From NCBI RefSeq assembly GCF_040712315.1, contig NC_134015.1:3136445-3200444 (forward strand): a stretch of DNA of 64,000 nucleotides, read 5' to 3'. A program made the position numbers and the translations under genes. The stretch's first letter is position 1. Each line of letters begins with the position of its first letter. Source of the stretch: Castanea sativa (Eukaryota > Streptophyta > Magnoliopsida > Fagales > Fagaceae). Positions 10,500-22,377 of the stretch are shown in pieces. The notes under the pieces were generated by a model, which made no database searches, was not told the origin of the DNA, and saw nothing but the letters and a program-made list of their open reading frames with translations.

Positions 10500-12731
10500 A
10501 GACCATGCAGAGCATCGTGTCTTTTTACTCGGTTAAACCCTGGACTCATGCAACGCCGCCTGCATCACACTGATCAGGTTATATATTGTGTTGTGGAACT
10601 AGCTTATCAGTGGTTATGCAAGGAATGGCAGGATGGCTTTTTAACACGATGCTTGAGTTGAATGTCATGTCAACAAGAGATCATGCCTTGCACAGATGAT
10701 TGAAGCATTGTCACCTGTTAGCTGCAGATAGGCAGGTATTTTATATGTTCCAAAGCAGTTATGGTAGGAAATGAAATATAATAGTTTCAATAAAATGTGT
10801 ACAGACCTATATTAACCATTTTGACCATTCGATAGCTATTTGGAAATGTAGGAATAAGGCCAAGCTTGAAGGGAAGGTTGACAATACTTCTCAGCAAGCA
10901 CATGGTCATGATCTATTAAGAAGCAATGGCTGGGAAATGGGAATCATTCTCTAAGAAGCTGTAAACGTTCTGTTTGCAATTGAGCTCAATTTGTTGATTT
11001 CAATTGTACCTACTAGTAGCTCTGAGGTTTACAGCCTTTGTTGTGGAAACTGGAAAGCAAACACCAAGCTTGGAGACACAAGCCGTTAAGAAATACATTG
11101 CTGGCTGTGCCGCTCGCGATTTTCTATGCTCTTAGCTCTGCTAATTCTGCAACTTCGTCTTTGATGCACATCATATGTGTTAATGACAAGTTTCAAGCTT
11201 ACAGTTCACAAAATATAGCTATGGATGCGTTTCACCAACCACCATTTTGACTAATGCGTTGATAATTGCTCTTTAAAACTTTGCTTAAAGAAAATTTGGA
11301 CAGCATTGCACATTGCGCTTGAAATCATAGTATTAAGAAGTACCACTATGGTAAATAAAGTTTACTTGCTAGTAAGACCATCATCACCTTTTTTTTTTCT
11401 TGATAATGAATGCATGGCCTGTATATCGATTCTTATCTATACGAATTGAAACCTCCTACCAGGATATTAAAATGATAACACGACATATGGTGGAATTAAG
11501 CAAAGTTTGCATTGGTTTTTCGTTTCAGCCTAAAGGAGGCTCACCTACCATTTGGATGTGCTGAACTATTGAGAACATAGAACAACAAAGCATTTTAACT
11601 CATTTTGCAAGTTTAGTAATTAAATTTTACAATATTTTTTTTCTTGTCTTCATTTCATGTGTGTGTGTATATATTTCATGATACGCTTATTTGGTGGTCT
11701 ATGTATAATTATAACATACTCATAAAAAACAACAATGTATAAGTATAACATCAAAAGCCTTTCTCCTGCATTTGACATCTAAAATATGCACTCCTAGTCC
11801 TCGAATCAAAGATTTATCATTATGACAACTACATATGAATACTGGCCCTAAAATTCACAATTGGAAAGCTATATGCAATATGATGACAGACAAACAATTA
11901 TTGCCTCGCCTGTTGTCCTCAGTACATTCTAATGAGTATATGACAAGCTCCTAGAAACTAAAGAAATAAGAATTAAAATATTTAAGAGTTGAAAGGTCTC
12001 AAGCCATTTCATGAGATCTACTAGTGCCACTTGGCAATCCAAAATTGAGGCCTTTTTATTAGTGAAACTAGCAATATGCAGCTGAAAAGAAGAGTATTAC
12101 AGTTGCTGGGAACAGCATTTTGATCAACAAGCAATGTACATGATGGGTTTCTTTGACATTTTGAGAAACATACATCTCACACATAAAACAGAACAGGGAA
12201 TTCTGCTGGTGGATCAATTATCAGTATGATTTGTTGTGGATAAAAAGATTATGGAAACCTTCGGTTTGATTATCAACATGTCGCGAATCTCATAAAGAAA
12301 ATAGTTTTGTTTGGTTCGCATTGATCGGATTTGAATATAATCCATCATTTATATATGAAAATGGTACAGCCATGCATAAAAATCTTGATTACAATAATTT
12401 TAAATATATAGATTATGAATTAGGATTTCAATCAAAGAAAGGCAGCATCAAAATAATTTATCCAAAAACAAAAGAATGGATTGAGAACTAATGCCTTCTG
12501 CATCAACAGACAAAAATAAGGTCGATATGCTCCATTGTTCATCATATTGATGAAAAAAAATAAGTGTGGCATCATATCATGAAAACAAATAAAGAGGGAT
12601 AACTTATAAATTATAGCAATTAAATTTTTGTATAAAAAAATAATTATTATTCAATAATCTGATCAATAACCATTACACACATTCACTAGCTTCAATTATT
12701 TAAATCAGCATGTGCATTGTGTAGATGAAAG
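10500..12731. other. Intergenic, duplicated with copy 2, no intact gene
   Basis: Pieces match copy 2: 10715-10770 resembles 37800-37850 (GGCAGGTATTT...), and 11815-12540 resembles 39310-39845 (ATTATGACAA...ACATATGAA, then GAGTATATGACA). One frame at 11039-11136 reads VVETGKQTPSLETQAVKKYI and stops; I do not recognise it. The 3' end of the F-box transcript presumably lies within about 12550-12731. Confidence 0.5.
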
Positions 12732-13973
12732 TTAAATGTACCAGAGTGGGGTAGAGAAGTAAGAAAGGGATTCGCCTTCATAATGGTGCTTATATTTGCC
12801 ATCTTCCAGGCTAAATACACCCATGTCGTACCCTCCACCATTTAAGGTGAAAGGAAAAACTTCGACATAGTCATCAGTGTAATAGATACAATTGGCTTTG
12901 CATCCATTGAAACTTGATGCAGACAAAGACGATGATGAATTGTCACCCACAAACAATGCTTGATCACCCAAGCTGTCAACCTTCACCCACTTGTATTTAT
13001 ATTTGCTTCTCACTTTTGTAGAACATTCTAATTTTAGAATTGTGAACCCAATTGTCACATAGGGATTATCATTGATTTTTTCTTCTTCATCTTCACCTTC
13101 ACCTTCACCTTCACCTTCACTTTCATGAATGTTCTCATCCTCAATATCATCTTCAGAGTCTTCATCCTCAGTATCATCGAGGAAAAAATGACCTCCTCGA
13201 AAGCGTGAAACAACCAAAAGATCTCCAGATGATTCAACAATATACATTTGGATAATTTCCTCAGTTGCCGGTGGACGTGGCGCAATAGATTCAACGAATG
13301 GAATATCATCATCCGTGTGACAAACAAAAGCTTCACCATGACAGTTCACAGCATAAAATTTTCCCTTGTAAAATGCAATGTCAGAAATAGATCCAGAATG
13401 ACTAGGTATATCAATCCAAGCTTTATATCCTGGTCTAGTGAAGGCCAAACTTCCACCATTACCATAGATAACCATGATTATGCAATCACAATCATATTCA
13501 TGAGTTACTAAGTTCCATGGATTCCTTGACAAAACACACTTCTCAAAAAACATATCTCTGTAATCTAAATGGTCGAGTTTGGAATTGCCATCTTCATTCC
13601 AAAAAAGAGGTTGAGGAAGACTTAATAGGTGTTTAGACAAAGGATGAAAGAGATTGACCTGGAAATCGGTGCCTACACTAAGCAACCATCCAAAAGATGT
13701 TCCAATGCATTTTTTTCCAACAAGCTCAGGCAACTTGAAGTTATAAACTTTATTATCGAATAAGTTGACAAAGACACGCGTATGACTTTTTTGTTCCTTT
13801 TCTTCTGCAAGCATAAGCCAAGGACATCGAGGAGATAATGGTGGGTTTTCCATTGAATAAACACTTCGCCATGACTTGCATATGGCACCAAAGATGACAA
13901 AATCATTATAGAAAGATAACCGTCGCATTATTTCGGAGAGGATAAGATCCGGAAGTTCAGCCCACTTAGACAT
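12732..13973 (-). CDS. F-box protein with DUF295 (KIB-type) domain, copy 1
   Basis: The 413-residue product starts MSKWAELPDLILSEIMRRLS. This is an F-box of about 45 residues that should bind SKP1 in an SCF ubiquitin ligase. It is followed by a DUF295-type beta-rich region (GTSFGWLLSVGTDF, HPLSKHLLSLP, YDCDCIIMVIYG, YKGKFYAVNCHGEAF, SSGDLLVVSR) and the typical end NGGGYDMGVFSLEDGKYKHHYEG. I chose the ATG at 13973, not one 20 codons upstream at 14033, because a splice acceptor lies between them and the paralogue starts with the same MSKWA(E/D)LP. An acidic insert (residues about 285-320, EDEDSEDD then EGEGEGEGEDEEEK) is absent from copy 2. Intronless coding region; substrate unknown. Confidence 0.88.
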   Translation of the reverse strand: MSKWAELPDLILSEIMRRLSFYNDFVIFGAICKSWRSVYSMENPPLSPRCPWLMLAEEKEQKSHTRVFVNLFDNKVYNFKLPELVGKKCIGTSFGWLLSVGTDFQVNLFHPLSKHLLSLPQPLFWNEDGNSKLDHLDYRDMFFEKCVLSRNPWNLVTHEYDCDCIIMVIYGNGGSLAFTRPGYKAWIDIPSHSGSISDIAFYKGKFYAVNCHGEAFVCHTDDDIPFVESIAPRPPATEEIIQMYIVESSGDLLVVSRFRGGHFFLDDTEDEDSEDDIEDENIHESEGEGEGEGEDEEEKINDNPYVTIGFTILKLECSTKVRSKYKYKWVKVDSLGDQALFVGDNSSSSLSASSFNGCKANCIYYTDDYVEVFPFTLNGGGYDMGVFSLEDGKYKHHYEGESLSYFSTPLWYI

Positions 13974-13998
13974 CTTATGGTATTTATGCTGTAAGAGA

Positions 13999-14637
13999 CT
14001 GCAAAAAAAAGTATAATAATAACAAACAATCAAAATTTTATAATTTTATAATTTAAAATTTAAAATTTTGAGCTCATCACAAAAAAAAAAAAAGTTATTA
14101 TCAGTGATAACATGTAATGTACTAAATAATAAATCATTCAAGAATTCAAGTTGTACAGAGAATTTCTAGTTTCAAGCTTTCATGACCTATGCAAGTGCTT
14201 AAGAGTTAAAGGGTTGGTATCAACTTACCAATAATTTTTTCCCAATTTTAGGATAAGACTTTTATTTTAGCTATAACTACTTTTCCTTTTCATAGTCATT
14301 AATCCTATTTCATTTTAAAAATGATTTCTTCCTCCTTGTTTTATTATTATTTATGGGTGATTTTTGGTTTTGCTCTAAATTACATCAAACATATTATATA
14401 TGCGTTCTTACTTCTTCTTCTTCTTTTTTACCTTAAACAAAAACGATATAATTTTTCATTAAAAAAAAAAAGCATGGACAAGAAGACATGCAATTTGTAA
14501 GATGAATAAAACAGTTAACGTTGTTAAATGATCCAAAGAGAAAAATAAAAAGAAACAGAAAAAGTGCCCACAAACCAAAATCAACAAAAAGAAACAGAAA
14601 AAGTAGTTTGCTGATAAGAAAAAAACAGAAAACTTAC
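13999..14637 (-). other. 5'UTR intron of F-box copy 1
   Basis: On the minus strand a donor CTTG|GTAAGTTT (at 14637) and an acceptor TTTTTTGCAG|TC (ending at 13999) bracket 639 bases just ahead of the ATG at 13973. Copy 2 has a matching arrangement (41200-41601), supporting a conserved leader intron. A poly-A/T tract at about 14081-14093 lies inside. Confidence 0.75.
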
Positions 14638-14668
14638 CAAGAACTTTGTTTGGTGGTCTGGAGGCAGT

Positions 14669-14692
14669 GAGAGAGAGAGAGAGAGAGAGAGG
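14669..14692 (-). repeat. (GA)n tract in the F-box 5' leader
   Basis: A run of GA units (CT on the transcribed strand) lies in the first non-coding exon between the TATA box and the leader-intron donor. CT-rich leaders are common in plant genes. Copy 2 has only short GAGAG pieces at this place. Confidence 0.85.
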
Positions 14693-14790
14693 CGCTTCTA
14701 TCTTCTGTCTTTGTTGGGGTTTATTTCAAAACACTGTTGATGGACTCTGCCTCTGGATCTCTCAAACAAAAACAGAGTCTAAAGCCCATA

Positions 14791-14797
14791 TTATATA
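14791..14797 (-). promoter_or_regulatory. TATA box of F-box copy 1
   Basis: On the minus strand the context is AGTATATAATATGGGCT. The same TATAATATGGGCT context occurs at 41716-41728 upstream of copy 2. Transcription would start about 30 bases downstream, near 14760. This is inferred from position and conservation. Confidence 0.6.
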
Positions 14798-14899
14798 CTG
14801 CCGTGTACTGTTCGGAGAAGGATTCCTATTTGTGTTGGAATTAACTTTCTTTTTTAAATAAAATGTTTGCGTTAAAAGTAATGATTAGGTGCTCTGCTT

Positions 14900-15380
14900 C
14901 ACGTGCGAATTCACTTCTTAGATTTGATAAAATTCACTTCTTAGATTTGGTACTTGGTAGTACCATAAATAGACCAAAAAAAAAAAAAAAGTAATAAATT
15001 GTGACCACCATGTCACTAAATTCCGAAACTACCTCTATATCTTTTTCTTTTTTTTTTTTTTTTAGAGAAAATAAAAATACCTCTATATCATTTATTTCCG
15101 AAATTACCTAATAATTTTTTTAAGATTCGTTATCAAAAAATAATACATAATAAAATTCTTAGGATTTAATCATGCTAAGACCAGTCCATCAATGTTTGGG
15201 CCTACTCCAAATTCACAAAGGGGACGGCCCACCCTTCATCCTTCATGCAAATTTTTTTTATTTTCCTAATAATAAAAATTCGCAAATTACAACTTACTCA
15301 CGTATAATTTGACTGTCTGATGATAAAGAGCTATCATCAGGAGCGGATGTCATAGGTTGAAACTCTCTCCAAAAAAAAAA
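14900..15380. other. Upstream region of F-box copy 1, shared with two other sites
   Basis: No gene. Positions 15165-15260 (GGGCCTACTCCAA, GGGGAC(G/A)GCCCA, CATCCTTCATGC) match 30720-30830, and in part 42095-42125. Position 14883-14960 matches 41800-41860. A poly-T run lies at about 15048-15063. Confidence 0.6.
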
Positions 15381-15382
15381 AA

Positions 15383-15665
15383 TTAAGTTGTCTATCTATA
15401 GTTTAAAATTTAACACTTTACCCACCTGAGGTTTGACCAAAATCTAAGTTATCTACATGTGATTTGAAATTCCATAATGCAAGTGTTCTAATGGATAGTT
15501 TTTTATCTTTTATTTTTATGTTTTTTGTGTTGTTGGAGGAGAGAGATATAAAAGTGGAACAAAATTACATATTTAGCTATGTTTTTAGTAGAGGTAGGTT
15601 ATAGAATTCTAACTGAGCTAACCTCAGGTGAGTAAAATGTCAAACCACAAATAGACAACCTAAAT
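15383..15665. mobile_element. MITE with roughly 50-base inverted ends
   Basis: The left arm contains AAGTTGTCTATCTATAGTTT and ACTTTACCCACCTGAGGTTT. The right arm reverse-complements to AGGTTGTCTATTTGTGGTTT and TTTTACTCACCTGAGGTTA. The copies match with few mismatches over about 50 bases. The inner part contains no open frame. The target duplication was not resolved. Confidence 0.7.
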
Positions 15666-16289
15666 TTCAGCCAAATCACATGTTGATAAATTGTAATTTG
15701 CCCTAATAAAATATTAGCTTCATCCAAATTCTTTGTTAACCTTTTCTTTGATGTATATGATACGTTTGTTTGTGGAGCAAATAGAAAGTATAGTAAACTT
15801 ATTATATAATATTGGATAAAATGCTATGACACTGAATTTTTGTCTAATTGCTCTTGCACGGTTGCACTCGTTAACCTTTTATTTACTAAACTTTAGTTCT
15901 ATAATAATAGACACACCTAATTTTTATTTTAGCCAATTTAATATATAAACTTTGGTATTATAACAAATAGACTTCTAAGCTTTGATGTTGTAGTAGTAAG
16001 ACCCCTTCATTTTCTTTTTTCTTTTTTTTAAATATTTGGTGCAAAAGTTGACTACATTTTTTTTGGGGGGTGGGGGGGGGGGGGGGGAAGGGGATTTAAG
16101 CATGTCTGATTACTGCAATAGCAAAGTTTATGTGCTAAATTGGCAAAATAAAAAGGTAAAGAAATCTATTTGTTATAATACTAAAGTTTATGTACTAGAT
16201 TGGAAAAATAAAAATTTAAAGGATGTAAGTGTAACTAATTTAATATAATTTTATTCAATTTCTTTTAAACATATGCATATTATATATAC
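15666..16289. other. Intergenic, AT-rich, no gene
   Basis: Part (15705-15760) continues the duplicated upstream text seen at 30850-30900 (GCTTCATCCAAATTCTTT). A G-rich homopolymer stretch lies at 16063-16087. Two similar phrases (AAAGTTTATGT(G/A)CTA(A/G)ATTGG) at 16123 and 16182 form a short direct repeat. Confidence 0.5.
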
Positions 16290-17634
16290 GTGTGTGTGTG
16301 GGGGGGGGGGGGGTCGGAGGAACGAGGAGGCTTAACTGAGGAATAATCTTCATAACCTAGGCGAATGAGGGAAAATGAATTCTGAGGACTCCATTTAACC
16401 GAGGAGAGTAAGAATATCAGGACAATTGTTATCCCTTAAAGGCATGGGCGGTTCCATTTGGAGCCCAGGGGGTTCAAATGAACCCCCTATACTACCCAAA
16501 ATATATATATATAATAGTTTTTTTTAACCCCCTAGAATAAAAATCTGAACACCTTGATCCTAGATTTTTTTCTTAAGCTCGGCTGAAATAAGTTTGAATA
16601 TGATCCTCTTAACAATATCCTAACATTTTTAAACACAAAACAAAAAGCCCAATAACAAACCAATTTGATCTAAATTATGGAAAACAAAAATTAATAGGTC
16701 CAACAACAAAAGTAAAATTTATTAATCTTAAACCTTAGAAAAAACCCATTTAGATCTTAACAAATTTGAAATAAATCAATCAAATGTGAAATTAATGGAT
16801 GAATGATTGTTTGATTATTTACATTGAAATAGATGTAGTTTGTAGGATTGATAATGAAGAAATCATGTAACAATTTCAAAATGTGAAAAATCATAAAAAG
16901 CAATTGTAAAATTTTATGTATTTTTGTCTTTTTTTTGTGATATCAATATATTCAAGTTCTCTTTTGTTTTATATATTTTTATAATTTATGTTTCTTATTG
17001 ACCCCCCCTAAAAAATAATCCTAGAGTTGCCACTACTTAAAGGCCTAAGGAGAGAAGAAGAATGGCAACGAGGACAAGGATGGTGGGAGGAAGTTTCCTT
17101 AAGGGTATACCTCCCACCTCCGCATTCAATGCCCTCCACCAACCTTATCAGCTGCATTGATGTGGAAATAACCCCTAAACAGTAACTTTACAGTTAGCAT
17201 CTCTTTCTACCATCTTCAGCAGAGTCTTGATGGGACAAGTATCCTAAGAACTGCCTGGGGACGTACGGGTAGAGGGTTGAGATATATGGAGAAAGGCTAT
17301 AAAAGGAAAGGAATCCACTAGAAAAAGGGGATGAACGATTTCCAAGAACCAATAGATCCAGAAAGAAAATAGGAAGTTGCCTAGTGTAGCATTTGAACTG
17401 AACATATGTATAAGAACTTAATCCTCGGATCTACCCGAGGATGACATTTTCCTCAACTGTTGTGCAAATTGTGTTTACTTGTTACTTTGGACTCTTTGGT
17501 CTTAGACTTGGACATATCCTTGCATTGCACTTAAATTAGATACTCACTCTCTTAAAAATACTATTGCTTGGGCTTAGTTTGAGGGACAAGATATCACTAA
17601 TCTAAGTAGACTTGAGCCTTTATTTTGAGTCCTT

Positions 17635-17637
<3 letters not shown>
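16290..17637 (+). mobile_element. LTR-like retrotransposon fragment (possible solo LTR)
   Basis: Once the nested element at 16444-17035 is removed, the text reads as one LTR-like block: a purine-rich left part with repeated CGAGGA motifs, a TATA-like GCTATAAAAGG at 17296-17306, and a right part with a CCTCGG...CCGAGG dyad at about 17422-17443. No coding sequence or second LTR was found. Borders and superfamily (Gypsy is my guess) are not proven. Confidence 0.4.
16444..17035. mobile_element. Nested MITE with 9-bp target duplication
   Basis: CTTAAAGGC occurs at 16435-16443 and again at 17036-17044, flanking a 592-base segment. Its ends start ATGGGCGGTTCCATTTGGA and, reverse-complemented, AGTAGTGGCAACTCTAGGA, which are weakly related. 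Subterminal runs of GGGGG and CCCCC sit near both ends. A 9-bp duplication is typical of Mutator-like elements. There is no open frame of note. Confidence 0.65.

Positions 17638-17708
<71 letters not shown>
17638..17708. repeat. (AT)n microsatellite
   Basis: AT dinucleotide run of about 35 units, the longest in the window, at the right border of the LTR-like fragment. Confidence 0.95.
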
Positions 17709-17713
<5 letters not shown>

Positions 17714-19770
17714 TGGGTAGGAATATTCATATTATAATTAAATCATGATCAAGTAAAACTAAATTTATTAAATAAGCAAATAATATAATATAATAAACTT
17801 TGTTTACTTTTTTACATCTTTTTGCTTTCTCTCTTTGACATACTAGTTTTGAAATTTGACTATTCCATTCAATCAATGGTTCACAGTATTATAAAGCATA
17901 TTTGTCAAAACATGAATTGTATCGTAAATTAATTTTTTATTTTTTATTTTTTGTATTGTGTATTATAAAATACACAAATACCTAATAAAATTATAAAATT
18001 TTATAGATGTACATATATAAAATGTATATTCCTTATAAATTCACAATATATTCAATTAATAACTAATCTAATCATTACTTATGTAATAATATTTAATAAA
18101 GCTAACTAAATAAATCAAAGTAACATATGTTTATAACAAATGCGTTCAAATTGATTAAACTCACAAGTGATAATATATTATGTATGAACCAAAATAATAA
18201 TTTTTTTTCTTCATCTTGCCTAATCAACTTCATCTGAGTCAATGTTATAACCATGTTCATAATTTTGCAAAATTATTTTTTTCATTATCATTACATTTAC
18301 TGTCTCTTTTCTTGTTCTTTTATTCTAATAATTTTTTCTTTATATTATTTTTTGGTATTCTAGCATCTCAGACTTATAAAAATAATATTAAAATAAAGAA
18401 TAATTATATTTTCATTTAATACATTATTAATATCATAAAAAAATTTGCAAATATGAAAGTGAAGTGTCAAATGTGTGATCCAAATTCTATAGGAGAAAGC
18501 GAAGATGGAAAAAAAACTCATAGACATGTTATTTTATTCAATTAAGTATCCCAATAATTTTGTGATAAAAAAGTTCAATAACTTGTTTAAATAAAATAAA
18601 ACCACCAATTTTAACCCAACAAAAAAAATCAATTTTAAACCCACATGTCTTACAATATACATGATTCATACAATACACACTTATATATTAGATGATTCAT
18701 GAGTACTTATGATACGTCATTACAATACAAAGCTTTTTGTACATGATATGTTGCATATTGTATGATACATATCACGTTTCGTATAATACCAACATAAATA
18801 GTATTCTCAAAAAAAAAAAAAAAAAAAACAACTATGGTACAAAGTACAAACATAAATATTGTATATTAAATAGAATCTTTTATAGATCAAATATAATACA
18901 TTAAATTGGGAGAAAGAATGAAGACATCCGGAAGAGTGTGTGAAGCACAAATTTGAACCATTCTTTTCAATTATATTTGTTTAATGCAGAGATATGGAAT
19001 GCTCTTTTAAGTCGATGAAGTCGTATAAAGCCCCTGGTTTCTGATGAGCTACATGCAAGGTTCTTCTAAAAATTCTGGTTTGTGGTGGGAGATTCTGTTA
19101 AGAAGGAAGTGATTTTTTTTTTTTTTTGAGTTACAAGTTATGCTAAATATATTTAAACCAAAATTTGATAGCTCTCATTCCTAAGCAGCTTGGACTTGAA
19201 ACGGTCAATCACAACAATGGAATTCCAAGGATAACTTAAGATACCTTAGTTGGCAAGGATCTTGAGTTCTAATAAGACTTGGCAATAGTAGAAATAATTC
19301 AAATTTTTATTTAAAAAAAGAAAAAGAAAAAGAAAAAGACCGGTGTGGAAATTTGTGAGACCTTGAATTTGCATACTCGTTACATTTTGACATTATAGAA
19401 ATAACATTCAAGTTGTATAGTACTCCGGGAAAAAAAAAAAAAAAAACCTTTGGGCATGCGTTTTGGGTACTTTAACATAATTATTAGCTATGCTCATATA
19501 TACACATCTTATATTTAGCTAGCTTTTTTAATTAAATAATTATTAGCTTAGTCATTGTTTAATTATGAATTTTGTCAAGTTTTGCTTTAGCATTAGAATT
19601 TTTTGTTGTTAATTTTAATTTTCCGTCCATTGAATGGTGAATCATGAATGTGGATTTAGACCACTTTTTCTTTTTCCTTTTTTTTTCTTTATTTATTTAT
19701 TTATTTTTAAAGTTTAAGGGTGTTATGATTGGAGCCAAACTTTGTCCTAATCTAAATATTGAAAAAATCT
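17709..19770. other. Intergenic, strongly AT-rich, no gene
   Basis: No protein-like frame is seen. Poly-A at 18809-18828, a GAAAAA-type run at 19317-19338 and a poly-A at 19431-19446. Nothing recognisable as RNA genes. Confidence 0.5.
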
Positions 19771-19932
19771 ATTATCACAAAATTTTGTCACAATTTCTTG
19801 CCACAACTATAATGTAGCAAAGTGTATTGATAAATAAAAAATAGTAAGTTTACATGTAAATGATGCAATAATGGTCACAGTTGGCCACATCAAAGTTGTG
19901 GCAAAAATATTATAGAATAATTTGTGGTCTTA
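19771..19932. mobile_element. MITE with TTGCCACAACTxTxATG ends
   Basis: The left arm contains TTGCCACAACTATAATGTAG. The right arm reverse-complements to TTGCCACAACTTTGATGTGG, with ATTATTC/ATTTTG motifs outside. A related copy is at 31190-31370. Borders are approximate. Confidence 0.55.
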
Positions 19933-20559
19933 AAACTACTTCTAAATATTTTGTTCGAAGAAAAGGATATCTCCTGTTGTACCCGTACCATAGAGCAGCC
20001 TTATAAGATATAGTCAAGGCTTTCTCCACCGGCTCATGATTGCTACTACCTGGTTGGGGTTGGGGGTGTCTAGTACATATCATAATATTTAGATAAAGTA
20101 GAACATATCATAATAATTTACCACAAAGAAAAATACTATGGCGTCAAAAACAAAAACCAAAAATTAAAAAAAAGAGGAAACCAAAAAACTCACAAACACT
20201 GTTCAGGGTTTCATAATACTAAACAAATCATAATAACAAGAGGTAATAATAGCCTTTTAAATGCAATGATCTTTATATCATTCTTTTTTTGTGTCTGTGG
20301 ATATAAACCAGTAATTCCATTAAGAATATATCAAGTACAAAGCAGCAAAGCATCAGCTTTGATGTACTAAACACAAACACTCAATTTTCCTCTTGAACCA
20401 TGTTCTAAAAAAGAACTACACAATTAGCCAGAGTTAGAGCAGAAAGCAAATTGCAGCAATGAAAGAACAAATCTATTGGCAGCAACCAATGGATCAATGC
20501 CAAACCAGACACTTAGTAGCAGAGGCCCTAATTGGTCCTCAACACTGCAAGAAAAACAG

Positions 20560-21225
20560 AGTTTCCTGAATTAGCAATCTTCCCAAGACTGGCCTATCCT
20601 CTTTATCAATTTCTCCTCGGAGATGACATCTCCATTGTGAACCATATTGTTTCTTTGTAACCAGATATGGTAGCCCACCATGCAACTTTACAGAGAATGG
20701 CTCTAAAATCTTTCCCAGTTACTAGGAATATTTGACACTAAACAAAGTCCCATGATGTGCTTCCAGACTCTACCAGTAAAAGTAAAAGAGCACCCAAAAA
20801 ACAGGTGATCCCTGCTCTCAAACCCATTCCTGCGAAAGACACAACTACTATCTCTATTCCACACCCATTGTAGTAATCCCAATCTAGTTGTCAACCTATT
20901 ATTAAGGGTCAGCCACCAATGAAGCTATGTTTAGGGATGGCTTCAGGAAACCATAATAGTTTCCACCAATCCACTTCTTCACTTCTGCGTCTGATATAAT
21001 TCCAGGTAGCAGCACACACGAGTTTACCACTAGCTGTAGCATACTAGTAAGGCTTATCACTCACTCCAATATGAACCAACCACAGTTGACTCTGAATTGT
21101 TACAAGATCTTCTTACTTAGCAAGGGCCAATACCATTCTTCATTCCTCAACACATTATCCACTTTGGCATCAAAAGTGCTTCCTGCATCATATATTATTC
21201 TATGCCCAAATGTTTGACAGAGAGT
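20560..21225 (-). pseudogene. LINE ORF2 remnant, zinc-binding RT tail
   Basis: The minus strand reads, with breaks, WWKLLWFPEAIPKHSFIGWL...LTTRLGLLQWVW...CVF(R/C)RNGFESRDHLFFGCSF. This is the zf-RVT domain that follows reverse transcriptase in plant non-LTR elements. Upstream (21180-21060) the phrase DNVLRNEEWYWPLL fits the preceding linker. In-frame stops and an Arg where the CxxC pair expects Cys mark it as dead. The RT core is absent, so this is a fragment. Sequence from 20560 down to about 20280 is probably its 3' tail. Confidence 0.75.
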
Positions 21226-21783
21226 ACCAGTAGGGTGCCAGTTATCTTTATATCACTGACTGAAATATCAGAATGCACATTTCCCCTTGCTATCAGTATG
21301 TACTCTACAAAATTCAATATCACTTTCAAAGTGATAAAAAAAATTTGACATATACATCTACAAAATATAAACAAATGTATAAAAAGAAATTCCACATAAG
21401 GAACTAAATCTTTTTCAAACTCTTAATTCCAATACCAAAAGCAGTTAAAAACCTGTGCATGCACAGTGAAACCTCTCTTTTCTTCATTGAGCATGCCATT
21501 AACTGTACTCCATTATTAACCCCAAAAATAGAAAAATTACCACGAAATGTGTCCATGATGTCAACCCATCTTGGATTGCTCTATTCTGTTCACTTTCTTC
21601 TACATTGCTAGACTCAAATCCTTGACCGTTGCAAATTCATCACCGCGACATCTTTACACACCAATAGAAAGGGGTAAGAAAAATATCATCTTGTCAAAAA
21701 GAGTATTAGCATTCAAAATATTTCTATTTATAGTTACGTTCCTGTCAAAATGCTAATGAGAGAGAGAGAGAGAGAGTACTATA

Positions 21784-21821
<38 letters not shown>

Positions 21822-22377
21822 GGTTCAATTGAACTGATATTCCATGACTGTGTCCATCCACTTCACCAAAATGTGCATTTCTAAGTCATGTGTCATTGGA
21901 CGAATTCGTTTCTATTTAATTAGAACTCAAAATTCTATCTTCTTCATTGGAGGAATTCGTTTCTACTTAATTAGAACTCAAAATTCCCCAATAGCTTTTG
22001 CTTTTGAATTTAAGTGAGTTAAAGGCTTTTGTTTTTGAATTTGACCGAGTTAAAGGTTTGCAAACTACTTATTATATCTTACGCATACATGCAATTTGTA
22101 TATATTGACGTTTCTTTTTATTCCCAATCCTCTTGATCTCTATTCCAAAAGCCATCTGAATTTCTTTAATTTTCACATATGCCTAAATGTGATGTGGCAT
22201 ACTTATTAACCTGTTTGCTTAAGTTTCTAAAATTCTCGAATCCTCTTGTTTACTGTTTTTAAAATTCCTAAATTCAATTTCATCATTTTATTGAACTAAA
22301 TGCCATAGAAACTTGATTTTACAACAATCAAATTAGGATTTTAACATTGAACGCGAAGTGAGGAAAGAGTTGCTTAC
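21226..22377. other. Intergenic; short direct repeat and GA/AT runs
   Basis: A 53-base-period direct repeat (GAATTCGTTTCTA(T/C)TTAATTAG) lies at 21901-21990. A GA run lies at 21758-21776 and an AT run at 21787-21813. No gene is recognised. Confidence 0.55.

Noticed and set aside
13055..13339. 94-codon frame overlapping F-box copy 1
   Set aside because: Shadow of the F-box gene in another frame; its VKVKVK run is the EGEGEG repeat read out of frame.
13974..14033. Upstream ATG adding 20 residues to F-box copy 1
   Set aside because: A good splice acceptor lies between this ATG and MSKWAELP, and the added residues are hydrophobic intron-like sequence; copy 2 shows the same pattern.
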